Shown: one piece after another, positions 8,739 to 17,502 of the stretch
Layout of the letters: each line of letters starts with the position of its first letter
How positions within the stretch are numbered: position 1 is the stretch's first letter
Source: Amnibacterium kyonggiense
GTDB lineage: Bacteria > Actinomycetota > Actinomycetes > Actinomycetales > Microbacteriaceae
Assembly: GCF_004364555.1 (NCBI RefSeq)
Contig: NZ_SOAM01000004.1
Coordinates: 248,001 to 312,000 of the forward strand
DNA length: 64,000 nucleotides
Direction of reading: 5' to 3'
The notes under the pieces: model-generated
What the model saw: the letters and a program-made list of their open reading frames with translations, nothing else
Told to the model about the DNA's origin: nothing
The model's database searches: none
Program-made: the position numbers and the translations under genes

Positions 8739-9890
8739 CTACAGCACGTCGGTGCGGCCGCTCAGCTTCAGCGCGTCGACGACGCTCTTCACGCGCTGGG
8801 CGTGCTCGCTCGTCGTGACGAGCAGGGCGTCCTCCGTGTCGACGACGACGATGTTCTCGACGCCGATCAGCGTGATGAGGCGGTCGCGGTCGGTCACGAC
8901 GATGCCGCTCGACGAGTCCGCGAGGACGCGCGCGTGCTCGCCGAGGATCGCCAGGTCGCTCCCCCGGCCGCCCGACTGCAGCTTCGCGATGGAGGCGAAG
9001 TCGCCCACGTCGTCCCAGGGGAACTCGCCGACGACGACCGCGAGGCGGCCGGCCGCGGCGGCCGGCTCCGCGACGGAGTAGTCGATCGCGATCTTCTCGA
9101 GCCTCGGCCACTCCTCGTCGACGACGACGCCGCGCTCCGGCGTGTCCCACGCGGCGGCGAGCCGGCGGAGGCCCGCGACGAGCTGCGGCTTCGTCTTCGC
9201 CATCTCGTCGAGCAGGGCGTCCGCCCGGGCGATGAACATGCCGCCGTTCCAGAGGTAGCGGCCCGACTCGACGTACTCGCGGGCGGTGGCGAGGTCCGGC
9301 TTCTCCACGAACCGCGTCACGGCGTAGGCGGCGGTCGTGCCGGGCACGTCGAGCTTCTGGCCGCCCTCGATGTACCCGAACCCGATCGCCGGCTCGCTCG
9401 GGAGGATGCCGATCGTGGCGATGTAGCCGGCGTCCGCCACCGCGACCGCCTCGACGACGGCCTGGCGGAAGCGGCGCTGGTCGCCGATGACGTGGTCCGC
9501 CGCGAACGAGCCGATGATCACGCCGGGCTCGCGGTGCTCGAGGATCGCGGCCGCGAGGCCGATCGCCGCCGAGGAGTCCTTCCCCTCGCTCTCGAGCACC
9601 ACGTTGCGGTCCTCGAGCTTCGGCAGCTGCTCCTCCACCGCGGCGCGGTGCGCGCGGCCGCAGACGACCATCACGCGGTCGTCGCCGGCGATCGGCGAGA
9701 GCCGGTCCCACGTCTCCTTGAGCAGCGTCTGCCCCGACCCGGTGAGGTCGTGGAGGAATTTCGGCGCGTCGGCCCGGGAGAGCGGCCAGAGCCGCGAGCC
9801 GATCCCGCCGGCGGGGATCACGGCGTAGAACCGCTCGACCGCCTCCGGCTCCGTGCCCCGACCGGCCCAGCGCATCGTCCCGTCCGTCAT
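8739..9890 (-). CDS. manC: Mannose-1-phosphate guanylyltransferase
   Basis: A 383-residue nucleotidyltransferase making GDP-mannose from GTP and mannose-1-phosphate. The signature GGIGSRLWPLSRADAPKFL is near residues 28-46. Other family stretches are GSFAADHVIG, GFGYIEGG, VEKPD, YLWNGGMFI and a late FPWDDVGDF. It lacks the C-terminal isomerase domain of long (type II) enzymes, as usual in actinomycetes. GDP-mannose feeds cell-wall and glycolipid mannosylation. The ATG at 9890 has -10-like TACTGT 6 nt upstream. It is transcribed divergently from sdhC and is probably a single gene. Confidence 0.92.
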   Translation of the reverse strand: MTDGTMRWAGRGTEPEAVERFYAVIPAGGIGSRLWPLSRADAPKFLHDLTGSGQTLLKETWDRLSPIAGDDRVMVVCGRAHRAAVEEQLPKLEDRNVVLESEGKDSSAAIGLAAAILEHREPGVIIGSFAADHVIGDQRRFRQAVVEAVAVADAGYIATIGILPSEPAIGFGYIEGGQKLDVPGTTAAYAVTRFVEKPDLATAREYVESGRYLWNGGMFIARADALLDEMAKTKPQLVAGLRRLAAAWDTPERGVVVDEEWPRLEKIAIDYSVAEPAAAAGRLAVVVGEFPWDDVGDFASIAKLQSGGRGSDLAILGEHARVLADSSSGIVVTDRDRLITLIGVENIVVVDTEDALLVTTSEHAQRVKSVVDALKLSGRTDVL

Positions 9891-9896
9891 GGGGCC

Positions 9897-9902
9897 ACAG
9901 TA
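9897..9902 (-). promoter_or_regulatory. -10 element for leaderless manC
   Basis: Minus-strand TACTGT, six bases (GGCCCC), then ATG. This matches the leaderless spacing seen elsewhere in the window. Confidence 0.45.
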
Positions 9903-9917
9903 ACGACGGGCCCCGCT

Positions 9918-9939
9918 CGGGGGCGGGACAGCGCCCCCG
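9918..9939. other. Hairpin in the manC-sdhC divergent region
   Basis: An 8-bp perfect stem (CGGGGGCG / CGCCCCCG) with a 6-nt loop lies between the two divergent starts. Further on, TAGGAT at 9970-9975 could be the -10 of the sdh promoter. Function is not clear. Confidence 0.3.
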
Positions 9940-10013
9940 TTCCTGTGCGAGGCGCCCCCGCGCCCAACGTAGGATCGCCGTCGAACGACGTACTGGAGAG
10001 GCTGCGGAGAACG

Positions 10014-10439
10014 ATGGTGTCACTCAGGCCCGAGACCGTGACGAAGCCCGTCGCGGCACCGAGGAGGCCCGCCGGGACCGTGTACCGCGGCCATGAGGGC
10101 ATGTGGTCGTGGGTCCTGCACCGGATCACCGGCGTCGCGATCTTCTTCTTCCTGCTCGTGCACGTGCTCGACACCGCGCTCGTCCGGATCTCGCCGCAGA
10201 CCTACAACGGCGTCATCGAGACGTACAAGAACCCGATCATGGGGCTCGGCGAGCTCGCCCTCGTGGCGGCGATCGTGTTCCACGCCTTCAACGGGCTGCG
10301 GATCATCCTCATCGACTTCTGGAGCGTCGGCACGAAGCACCAGCGCGCGATGTTCTGGATCGTGATCGCGCTCTGGGTCGTGCTCATGGCCGGCTTCGCG
10401 CCGCGCCAGCTGATGGTGATCATGACGGAGGTGCAGTGA
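10014..10439 (+). CDS. sdhC: Succinate dehydrogenase cytochrome b556 subunit
   Basis: A 141-residue membrane anchor of complex II. The N-terminus carries [19 protein letters not shown], the family signature, and three hydrophobic helices are visible. The histidines of HRITG, LVHVLD and VFHAFNG are heme or quinone-site candidates. The ATG at 10014 follows GGAGA with short spacing. Its stop overlaps the sdhD start by one base (TGATG). The subunit passes electrons from SdhB to menaquinone in the cytoplasmic membrane. Confidence 0.93.
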   Translation: MVSLRPETVTKPVAAPRRPAGTVYRGHEGMWSWVLHRITGVAIFFFLLVHVLDTALVRISPQTYNGVIETYKNPIMGLGELALVAAIVFHAFNGLRIILIDFWSVGTKHQRAMFWIVIALWVVLMAGFAPRQLMVIMTEVQ

Positions 10440-10882
10440 TGGCCACGACCATCGAGGCCCCCCGCACCGCGCGCCCCCGCCGCAACGTCGAGAAGTGGGG
10501 CTGGATCTACATGCGCGCCTCCGGCGTCGTGCTGGTCGTGCTGATCTTCGGCCACCTCTTCATCAACCTCGTCGCCGGCGAGGGCGTGAAGCAGGTCGAC
10601 TTCGCCTTCATCGCGGGCAAGTGGGCGAACCCGTTCTGGATGGTCTGGGACGGGCTCATGCTCTGGCTCGCGCTCATCCACGGCGGCAACGGGATGCGCA
10701 CGATCACGAACGACTACGTGACGAACCCGACCGCGAACCGCCTCCTGAAGGGCGCCATCCTCGTGGCGGTCGTCCTCCTCATCATCCTGGGAACCCTCGT
10801 GATCACGACCTTCGACCCCTGCCCGCCGAACGCCGCCCCGGGCACCCTCGACGTCTCGCTCTGCCGGGCGCTCGGCCGGTGA
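10439..10882 (+). CDS. sdhD: Succinate dehydrogenase hydrophobic anchor subunit
   Basis: A 147-residue second membrane anchor of complex II with three predicted helices. The motif [19 protein letters not shown] holds the likely heme-ligand histidine, and [16 protein letters not shown] is typical of actinobacterial SdhD. The ATG overlaps the sdhC stop, and its own stop overlaps the likely sdhA GTG (GTGA), so the operon is tightly coupled. Confidence 0.93.
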   Translation: MATTIEAPRTARPRRNVEKWGWIYMRASGVVLVVLIFGHLFINLVAGEGVKQVDFAFIAGKWANPFWMVWDGLMLWLALIHGGNGMRTITNDYVTNPTANRLLKGAILVAVVLLIILGTLVITTFDPCPPNAAPGTLDVSLCRALGR

Positions 10883-12807
10883 ACGCTCGCATCGAGAACC
10901 CGACGGGGCCGATCCGCCGGGTCGCGGAGCGCATCGCGCACCGCGCGGCGGAGGCCGTCGCGCCGCCGAAGCGCGCGTCCGAGACGATGGGCTGGACCGA
11001 CGACGGCCCCGACGAGCGCGAGATCGACGGGATCCTCTACCACCGGCACGACGTCGTCATCGTCGGTGCCGGCGGTGCGGGCATGCGCGCGGCGATCGAG
11101 GCCGGTCCGAAGGCGAAGACCGCCGTCATCACGAAGCTCTATCCCACCCGCTCCCACACGGGCGCGGCGCAGGGCGGCATGGCCGCCGCGCTCGCGAACG
11201 TGGAGGAGGACAGCTGGGAGTGGCACACCTTCGACACGGTGAAGGGCGGCGACTACCTGGTGGACCAGGATGCCGCCGAGATCCTCGCGAAGGAGGCCAT
11301 CGACGCGGTCATCGACCTCGAGAACATGGGCCTGCCGTTCAACCGCACGCCCGAGGGCAAGATCGACCAGCGCCGCTTCGGCGGCCACACGGCCGACCAC
11401 GGCAAGAGCCCGGTCCGCCGCGCCTGCTACGCCGCGGACCGCACCGGTCACATGATCCTGCAGACGCTGTACCAGAACTGCGTCAAGCACGGCATCGACT
11501 TCTACAACGAGTACTACGCGCTCGACCTCGCGATGACGGACGTGGAGGAGAACGGGCGGATCGTCTCGCGCCCCTCCGGCGTCGTCGCGTACGAGCTCGC
11601 GACCGGCCGCATCCACGTCTTCCAGGCGAAGTCGATCGTGTTCGCGACGGGCGGCTTCGGGAAGATCTACAAGACGACCTCGAACGCGCACACGCTCACG
11701 GGCGACGGCGTCGGGATCGTCTGGCGCAAGGGCCTCCCGCTCGAGGACATGGAGTTCTTCCAGTTCCACCCGACCGGCCTCGCGAAGCTCGGCATCCTCC
11801 TCACGGAGGGCGCCCGCGGTGAGGGCGCGATCCTCCGCAATGCGTCCGGCGAGCGGTTCATGGAGCGCTACGCGCCCACGATCAAGGACCTCGCGCCGCG
11901 CGACATCGTCTCCCGCTGCATGGTGCAGGAGGTCGCGGAGGGCCGCGGCGCCGGTCCGCTGAAGGACTACGTGCTCCTCGACTGCACCCACCTGGGCGCC
12001 GAGGTGCTCGAGACGAAGCTGCCGGACATCACCGAGTTCGCCCGCACCTACCTCGGCGTCGACCCCGTCGTCGAGCCGGTGCCGGTCATGCCGACCGCGC
12101 ACTACGCGATGGGCGGCATCCCGACCAACGTGAAGGCGGAGGTGCTCTCGGACAACGACACCGTCGTGCCCGGCCTGTACGCCGCCGGCGAGTGCGCGTG
12201 CGTGTCCGTCCACGGCTCGAACCGCCTCGGCACGAACTCGCTGCTCGACATCAACGTGTTCGGCAAGCGCGCCGGCAACAACGCGGTCGACTACGCGCGC
12301 AGCGCCCGGTTCGTGCCGCTCCCGAAGGACCCGGCGAAGGCCGTGCGCGACCTCGTCGAGCAGCTCCGCACCTCCACCGGCACCGAGCGGATCGCGGACC
12401 TCCGCAAGGAGCTCCAGGACAACATGGACGCCTCCGCCCAGGTGTTCCGCACGGACGAGTCCCTCGCGAAGGTCACCGAGACCATTCACGGGCTGCGCGA
12501 GCGCTACCGGAACATCGGCATCCAGGACAAGGGCAAGCGGTTCAACACCGACCTGCTCGAGGCCATCGAGCTCGGGTTCCTGCTCGACCTCGCCGAGGTC
12601 GTCGTCTACTCCGCGCGGAACCGCAAGGAGAGCCGCGGCGGTCACATGCGCGACGACTTCCCGAAGCGCGACGACGCGAACTACATGCAGCACACGATGG
12701 CGTACCTCACGGGCGACCCGCACTCGTCCGACGCCGCCGACCACATCAAGCTCGACTGGAAGCCCGTCGTCGTGACCCGCTACCAGCCGATGGAGCGGAA
12801 GTACTGA
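10879..12807 (+). CDS. sdhA: Succinate dehydrogenase flavoprotein subunit
   Basis: The FAD-carrying catalytic subunit of complex II, oxidising succinate to fumarate in the TCA cycle. Visible motifs are the FAD dinucleotide fold [14 protein letters not shown], the [14 protein letters not shown] flavin-linkage region, [17 protein letters not shown] and [22 protein letters not shown]. Starting at the GTG at 10879 (4-nt overlap with sdhD) gives 642 residues with about 55 extra residues before the FAD fold. An in-frame ATG at 10987 would remove 36 of them, and neither start has a good ribosome-binding site. The enzyme sits on the inner face of the membrane with SdhB. Confidence 0.93.
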   Translation: MNARIENPTGPIRRVAERIAHRAAEAVAPPKRASETMGWTDDGPDEREIDGILYHRHDVVIVGAGGAGMRAAIEAGPKAKTAVITKLYPTRSHTGAAQGGMAAALANVEEDSWEWHTFDTVKGGDYLVDQDAAEILAKEAIDAVIDLENMGLPFNRTPEGKIDQRRFGGHTADHGKSPVRRACYAADRTGHMILQTLYQNCVKHGIDFYNEYYALDLAMTDVEENGRIVSRPSGVVAYELATGRIHVFQAKSIVFATGGFGKIYKTTSNAHTLTGDGVGIVWRKGLPLEDMEFFQFHPTGLAKLGILLTEGARGEGAILRNASGERFMERYAPTIKDLAPRDIVSRCMVQEVAEGRGAGPLKDYVLLDCTHLGAEVLETKLPDITEFARTYLGVDPVVEPVPVMPTAHYAMGGIPTNVKAEVLSDNDTVVPGLYAAGECACVSVHGSNRLGTNSLLDINVFGKRAGNNAVDYARSARFVPLPKDPAKAVRDLVEQLRTSTGTERIADLRKELQDNMDASAQVFRTDESLAKVTETIHGLRERYRNIGIQDKGKRFNTDLLEAIELGFLLDLAEVVVYSARNRKESRGGHMRDDFPKRDDANYMQHTMAYLTGDPHSSDAADHIKLDWKPVVVTRYQPMERKY

Positions 12808-12814
12808 AGCAGCC

Positions 12815-13615
12815 ATGACGATCACTGCTCTCCCCGGCGTCACCGACGCCGTCATGAACCCCGCGATCAAGCGCCGGCCCGCCGAGGGCTTCACGACGAT
12901 CACGCTGATCGTCCGACGCTTCGACCCCGAGGTGGACGACGAGCCGCGCTGGGTCGACTACGACGTGGACACGTTGCCGACGGACCGCATCCTCGACGCG
13001 CTGCACAAGATCAAGTGGGAGCAGGACGGCTCGCTCACGTTCCGCCGCTCGTGCGCCCACGGCGTCTGCGGCTCGGACGCGATGCGCATCAACGGCCGCA
13101 ACCGCCTCGCGTGCAAGACGCTCGTGAAGGACCTCGACGTCTCGAAGCCGATCTACGTCGAGGCGATCAAGGGCCTGCCCCTCGAGAAGGACCTCGTCGT
13201 CGACATGGAGCCGTTCTTCGCCTCCTTCCGCGCCGTGCAGCCCTTCCTCCAGTCGCACACCGCGCCGCCGGAGGGCCGCGAGCGTCTGCAGTCCGCCGCC
13301 GACCGCGAGCGGTTCGACGACACCACGAAGTGCATCCTCTGCGCCGCGTGCACGTCGTCCTGCCCGGTGTTCTGGACCGACGGGCAGTACTTCGGGCCGG
13401 CCGCGATCGTGAACGCGCACCGCTTCATCTTCGACAGCCGCGACGAGGAGGCGGAGGTCCGCCTCGACATCCTCAACGACAAGGAGGGCGTCTGGCGCTG
13501 CCGCACGACCTTCAACTGCTCCGAGGCCTGCCCGCGCGGCATCCAGATCACGAAGGCGATCAGCGAGGTCAAGGCGGCGACGATCCGCCGGCCCGACAAG
13601 ATCAAGATCGCGTAG
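12815..13615 (+). CDS. sdhB: Succinate dehydrogenase iron-sulfur subunit
   Basis: A 266-residue iron-sulfur protein. The [2Fe-2S] ligands are C80, C85 and C100 with D88 in the fourth position (SCAHGVCGSD), as in classical SdhB. Two further clusters are served by CILCAACTSSCP and CRTTFNCSEACPRGI in the C-terminal half. It links SdhA to the membrane anchors. It starts 7 nt after the sdhA stop and ends the operon, with a large palindrome 20 nt downstream. Confidence 0.95.
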   Translation: MTITALPGVTDAVMNPAIKRRPAEGFTTITLIVRRFDPEVDDEPRWVDYDVDTLPTDRILDALHKIKWEQDGSLTFRRSCAHGVCGSDAMRINGRNRLACKTLVKDLDVSKPIYVEAIKGLPLEKDLVVDMEPFFASFRAVQPFLQSHTAPPEGRERLQSAADRERFDDTTKCILCAACTSSCPVFWTDGQYFGPAAIVNAHRFIFDSRDEEAEVRLDILNDKEGVWRCRTTFNCSEACPRGIQITKAISEVKAATIRRPDKIKIA

Positions 13616-13634
13616 CCCTCGCGGCTCGAGCACC

Positions 13635-13695
13635 ACTTTGCTCACGCTTCTTGCCGCCTGACCGAGGGTCGGGCGGCAAGAAGCGTGAGCAAAGT
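13635..13695. repeat. Palindrome family B, copy 1; probable sdh terminator
   Basis: A perfect 24-bp inverted repeat (13635-13658 with 13672-13695). The arms contain TGCTCACGCTTCTTGCCGCC, and a second small stem (GACC/GGTC) sits in the loop. It lies 20 nt after sdhB. Its arms are related to the element at 18376-18428. Confidence 0.85.
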
Positions 13696-13759
13696 CCGTT
13701 TCGGCGGGGCGATCGGGCGCCGCTCCGTGTGGCGCCCGCCCTCGGGCGGGGGTCGCCCG

Positions 13760-13765
13760 TAGCGT
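13760..13765 (+). promoter_or_regulatory. Possible -10 for the 13775 gene
   Basis: TAGCGT lies 9 nt before the GTG at 13775. This is a slightly longer gap than the 6 nt common in the window, so the message would be leaderless or carry only a few leader bases. Confidence 0.35.
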
Positions 13766-13774
13766 GACCGCGCT

Positions 13775-15781
13775 GTGGGACGACGAACGGAAGGCGCGGG
13801 ATCGAGGCGGATCCTCGCGGCGGTGGCGGCGGGCGCGCTGAGCGTGGCGACCCTGACCGGCCTGGTCGCCGCTCCCGCGAACGCGGTCACGCCGACGCCG
13901 ACGGTCACCTCCAAGCCCACCTCAAAGCCCACCGGGAAGCCCACGCCCTCCCCCACGGCGACGCCCTGGCCCGTCGGCGTCGCGCTGCAGGCCCGGGTCG
14001 CCGTGAACGGCGCCGTGCTCACGCTGCCCGCGACCGACGGGCTGCGCGACCGGACGACCGTGCGCGTCCTGGCCGCCTCCGGCGGGAAGGTCGACCTCGA
14101 CGCCTACCGCGGGAAGAAGGTCGTCCACCTCGCCGCCCGGATCGCGCTCCGGAAGGTGCAGCAGGGCTGGGCGAAGACGATCACCGTCGACGCCGCCGAC
14201 CTGACGACGGGGACCTGGCGGCTCCGCACGAAGCGCTCCGACCTGCCCGGCGTCTGGGCGTGGGGCACGACCTCCGTCCGCGTGGGGTCCGGCGCCGCCG
14301 TCCACGTTGCGGTCCGACCGGCCGCGACCGTGCTCTACCCGTACCGGGACGGCGTCCTCGATGCGGCGGTCGTCCGCGTGACCGGGCAGGACGAGACGCG
14401 GACGGCGGTGCCCGTCGTCGGCACGGTCCGCATCGACGCGGGCCGGAAGCACCTGACGCGAACGCTGTCGAAGGCCGGCGCCGCGTCGCTGCCGGTGACG
14501 GCGCTGCCCCTCGGTCCGGCGACGCTCACCACCACGGTCACCGGCCCGACGGGGAAGAAGGCGGTGCGCCGCACGGCGTTGACCCTCGCGCCGACCGCGG
14601 TCGGGAGCCTCCGCATCGCGCGGTCCTCGGACACCGTGCAGCCGGTGGTCGACGGTCTGCTCGACTCCGTCGTGCTGACGACCTCGGGTGCGGCGTCCGG
14701 CGGCTCGCCGGCGAAGGTCTCCGGGACCCTGACGGTGTCCAAGGGGAGCACGGTCGCGCAGCGGTTCGTCGTGAAGGACGGGAAGCAGCACGCCTTCACC
14801 TGGAACGGGCGCGTCAAGGGCGTCGTCGTCCCCGGCACCTGGACCGCGACCCTCGCCCTCAAGGGACCGCAGGGCGTCGTCCGGACGAGGACGGCGAAAC
14901 TCGTCGTCACGAAGAAGCACCTGCCGTACGCGGTCCGCGAGATGTTCACGATCGCCGCCGGCAACCAGCAGGGGCTCGCCGTCCGGAACGGCTTCTTCTA
15001 CGTCGGCTACGACATCGGGAACGGGCAGTCGAAGATCGAGCGCTACGACGGCACGGGGATGCCGGCCGGCACGCTCGGCCCGCTGCCGATCGAGCACGTC
15101 GCGGAGCTCGCCTACTCCACGACCACGGACAGGATCTACGCGGCGAACGGCGGCAGCAGCACGCCGACGATGGTCTACGCGATCGACCCGGTGTGGGACC
15201 CGGACGCACCGCCCGCCGACCCGTCGACCGCGATCACGCAGCGGTTCGACCTCACCGCGCTCGGCGTCAACGGCATGGTCGCGGTCGACGACGTGAACAA
15301 GCGGCTCCTGGTCTTCTCGAGCACGGCGAAGAGCTCCGGCTACCAGGTGAGCTCCGTGACGCTCACCGACACCCCCGTCCTCGATGCGAACGGCGCGCCC
15401 GTGCTGAACGACGACGGCACGCCGAAGGTCGTCCCGGCGGGCACCGTCACCGCGACCGTCCCGGTGTCGATCGACGGCGTGCCGCAGGGCATCGACCTCG
15501 TCGGGCAGCAGCTCTGGATCTACACGAGCCTGAAGAAGGTCAACCACGTCGCGAAGTACGACCTGCGGTCGAACGCGCTGCTGACGGCGTCCGCCGCGAC
15601 CGCCTCGTCCGACCTGTACTGGGGCGGCGAGGGCGAGGGCATGGCCACCGTCCAGGCGACGGACACCGGCGACGGCCTCCCCGCATGGATCTACGTCGGC
15701 GCCCACGACCTGATGTACAAGAAGAACCCGCTCGCGCCGAACCACATCGGACAGCTGGTCCCGGTCACCGACAACGACTGA
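13775..15781 (+). CDS. Secreted protein with propeller-like C-terminal domain, unknown function
   Basis: I do not recognise this 668-residue protein. Residues 1-38 are a Sec signal peptide (RR near residues 11-12, then an Ala/Leu core ending near AAPANA). A Thr/Pro/Lys repeat follows (TPTPTVTSKPTSKPTGKPTPSP). Residues about 70-380 are Val/Thr-rich with repeated beta-strand patterns, resembling tandem Ig-like modules. From about residue 388 the style changes: FTIAAGNQQGLAVRNGFFYVGYDIGNG, YSTTTDRIYAANGG and PQGIDLVGQQLWIYTSLKK look like blades of a beta-propeller with repeated Tyr/Trp-Gly strands. No sortase motif or C-terminal membrane segment is present, so it is probably released. It stands alone, between the sdh operon and a regulator. 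Confidence 0.7.
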   Translation: MGRRTEGAGSRRILAAVAAGALSVATLTGLVAAPANAVTPTPTVTSKPTSKPTGKPTPSPTATPWPVGVALQARVAVNGAVLTLPATDGLRDRTTVRVLAASGGKVDLDAYRGKKVVHLAARIALRKVQQGWAKTITVDAADLTTGTWRLRTKRSDLPGVWAWGTTSVRVGSGAAVHVAVRPAATVLYPYRDGVLDAAVVRVTGQDETRTAVPVVGTVRIDAGRKHLTRTLSKAGAASLPVTALPLGPATLTTTVTGPTGKKAVRRTALTLAPTAVGSLRIARSSDTVQPVVDGLLDSVVLTTSGAASGGSPAKVSGTLTVSKGSTVAQRFVVKDGKQHAFTWNGRVKGVVVPGTWTATLALKGPQGVVRTRTAKLVVTKKHLPYAVREMFTIAAGNQQGLAVRNGFFYVGYDIGNGQSKIERYDGTGMPAGTLGPLPIEHVAELAYSTTTDRIYAANGGSSTPTMVYAIDPVWDPDAPPADPSTAITQRFDLTALGVNGMVAVDDVNKRLLVFSSTAKSSGYQVSSVTLTDTPVLDANGAPVLNDDGTPKVVPAGTVTATVPVSIDGVPQGIDLVGQQLWIYTSLKKVNHVAKYDLRSNALLTASAATASSDLYWGGEGEGMATVQATDTGDGLPAWIYVGAHDLMYKKNPLAPNHIGQLVPVTDND

Positions 15782-15812
15782 TCCGGACCGCCTCCCGTCC
15801 TCCGCCCGGCGC

Positions 15813-15818
15813 TACGCT
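15813..15818 (+). promoter_or_regulatory. -10 element for the leaderless XRE regulator
   Basis: TACGCT, six bases (GGCGCC), then the GTG at 15825. Confidence 0.5.
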
Positions 15819-15824
15819 GGCGCC

Positions 15825-16757
15825 GTGTCGGCCGGTGAGCTCGGCTCCTACCTCCGCGCACGGCGGGAGGCCGTGCCGCCGGAGTCCGTCGGCGTCGCCA
15901 CCGGCGCCCGCCGCCGCGTCGCGGGCCTCCGCCGCGAGGAGGTCGCGCTGCTCGCCGGCATCAGCGCCGAGTACTACGTCCGGCTCGAGCAGGGCCGCGA
16001 GCGGAACCCGTCGCCGCAGGTCGTCGCGGGCCTCGTCCGGGCGCTGGCCCTCGACCGCCCCGCGGAGGACTTCCTTCGCGCCCTCGCCGGTCAGCCGCCG
16101 TCGCCCCGGCGCAGCGCCACCACCGACCCGGGCCTCGTCGCGTTCCTCGACGCGCTGTCGACGACCCCCGCGATGGCGCACGACCGCGTCCTGACGGTCG
16201 TCGCGTCCAACCGGCTCGCCCGCGGACTGACGCCGGCGTTCACCCCCGGCGTCAACCTCCTCCGCGCCGCGCTGTTCGACCCGGGTCTCCGCTCCCTCTA
16301 CCAGGGTGCCGAGGAGGCGATCGGCCGCCTGGTGTCCTACCTGCGCGCGCAGGCGGCGGTGCCCCCGCCCGACCCCCGGCTGGCGGACCTCGTCGCGGAG
16401 CTCTCCGCCGCGAGTCCCCTCTTCGCCTTGCTCTGGGCCCGCCAGGAGGTCGTGCCCGCGGCGAACGGCGTGAACCTGCTCCTGCACGAGCGGTACGGGG
16501 CGCTCGAGCTGCGGTTCGAGCGCCTGACGCCCGCCGGCAGCGACGACCCCGTCGTGGTCGTGTACCACGCGGCCCCCGGCAGCGCGACGGAGCGGGCGCT
16601 CGAGGCGCTCGCCCGGGATCAGCTCGGCGCCGCCGCCGCACTCGGGGCGGAGGACGGCAGCGCCACGGTTCGGATCCACTCGAGCGCCGCATCGGCCACG
16701 TCGGGCCAGCCCGAGTCGAGCGTCAAGGAGTGGCCCCGCCCCTCGAACTCGCGGTAG
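15825..16757 (+). CDS. XRE-family regulator with MmyB-like ligand domain
   Basis: A 310-residue transcription factor. Residues 5-75 form an HTH_31/XRE domain (LGSYLRARREAV, GLRREEVALLAGISAEYYVRLEQGRERNPS). From about residue 100 an MmyB-like PAS-type domain follows (VVASNRLARGLTP, GVNLLRAALFDP), thought to bind a small hydrophobic ligand. The last 45 residues or so run through the 3' end of the convergent hydrolase gene (overlap 16619-16757) and have no family likeness, so the original stop may have been lost. Such regulators often control a neighbouring hydrolase or SDR; here the hydrolase and SDR lie downstream on the other strand. Confidence 0.85.
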   Translation: MSAGELGSYLRARREAVPPESVGVATGARRRVAGLRREEVALLAGISAEYYVRLEQGRERNPSPQVVAGLVRALALDRPAEDFLRALAGQPPSPRRSATTDPGLVAFLDALSTTPAMAHDRVLTVVASNRLARGLTPAFTPGVNLLRAALFDPGLRSLYQGAEEAIGRLVSYLRAQAAVPPPDPRLADLVAELSAASPLFALLWARQEVVPAANGVNLLLHERYGALELRFERLTPAGSDDPVVVVYHAAPGSATERALEALARDQLGAAAALGAEDGSATVRIHSSAASATSGQPESSVKEWPRPSNSR

Positions 16758-17452
16758 TCCGTCACGGCCGGCCCGCCCTCGTAGAGCTTCAGCACGGCCC
16801 GGGTGACGGAGGCCGGGACGGTGTGGTCCTCCGTGCCGGACACGAGCAGCAGCGGACCGCGCTCCGCGGCGGTGTCCACGGTCGCCGGGGAGCGGCGCGA
16901 GAGGTTCGCGGTCGCGTCCTCGAACAGCGGGCGCCCGGGACCCGGGATGGTCCACGCCTCATGGAGGCGGTCGGACTCCTCCCGCGGGATCGCGTTGCCG
17001 AACGCATACCGGAACTGGGACGGCGTGAGGGAGACGGTCCTCCCGCGGTTCGCCGGGTTGCCGAGCACGGGCAGCGCCGAGCGGAGCTGGGCGAACGGCA
17101 GGACGCGCACCCCCTTGATCGGCGCGGGGTCGACGGCGATCGCCGCCGACGCGTACCCGTGCACCAGCAGCTCCTGCGCGATGAGGCCGCCGAAGGAGTG
17201 CCCCACGACGATCGGGCGGGCCGGCAGCCCCTCGATCAGCTCGGCGAAGGCGTGGCAGATCGCCTCGATGCCGACCCCTTCGAGCGCGGACGGGTCCTCC
17301 CGCGTCGCCGCGACAGTGGCCCGGTCGCCGGGCCAGCCGGGCGCGCTGGTGGTGAACCCCTCCTGCTCGAAGCGGGCCTGCCAGGGTGCCCAAGCGCTCG
17401 CGTGGATCCAGAGTCCGTGGATGAAGAGGACGTGGGGGACGGGGTCGGTCAT
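16619..17452 (-). CDS. Alpha/beta hydrolase
   Basis: A 277-residue cytosolic hydrolase of the AB_hydrolase_6 type. The oxyanion stretch HVLFIHGLWIHASAW is near residues 7-21, the nucleophile elbow is VVGHSFGGL (serine in GHSFGG), and a late histidine is in GRGHSLTLDSGW. An acidic residue in SGTEDHTVP completes the triad. Close relatives are esterases or chloroperoxidase-like enzymes; the substrate cannot be read. The ATG at 17452 is 50 nt from the end of the SDR gene on the same strand, so they may form a two-gene unit. Its 3' end overlaps the convergent XRE gene by 139 bp. Confidence 0.83.
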   Translation of the reverse strand: MTDPVPHVLFIHGLWIHASAWAPWQARFEQEGFTTSAPGWPGDRATVAATREDPSALEGVGIEAICHAFAELIEGLPARPIVVGHSFGGLIAQELLVHGYASAAIAVDPAPIKGVRVLPFAQLRSALPVLGNPANRGRTVSLTPSQFRYAFGNAIPREESDRLHEAWTIPGPGRPLFEDATANLSRRSPATVDTAAERGPLLLVSGTEDHTVPASVTRAVLKLYEGGPAVTDYREFEGRGHSLTLDSGWPDVADAALEWIRTVALPSSAPSAAAAPS

Positions 17453-17502
17453 GACGGGTTCGCTCTCTCGTTCGGGGCGGGGTGGACTCGGCGCAGGTCG
17501 GG

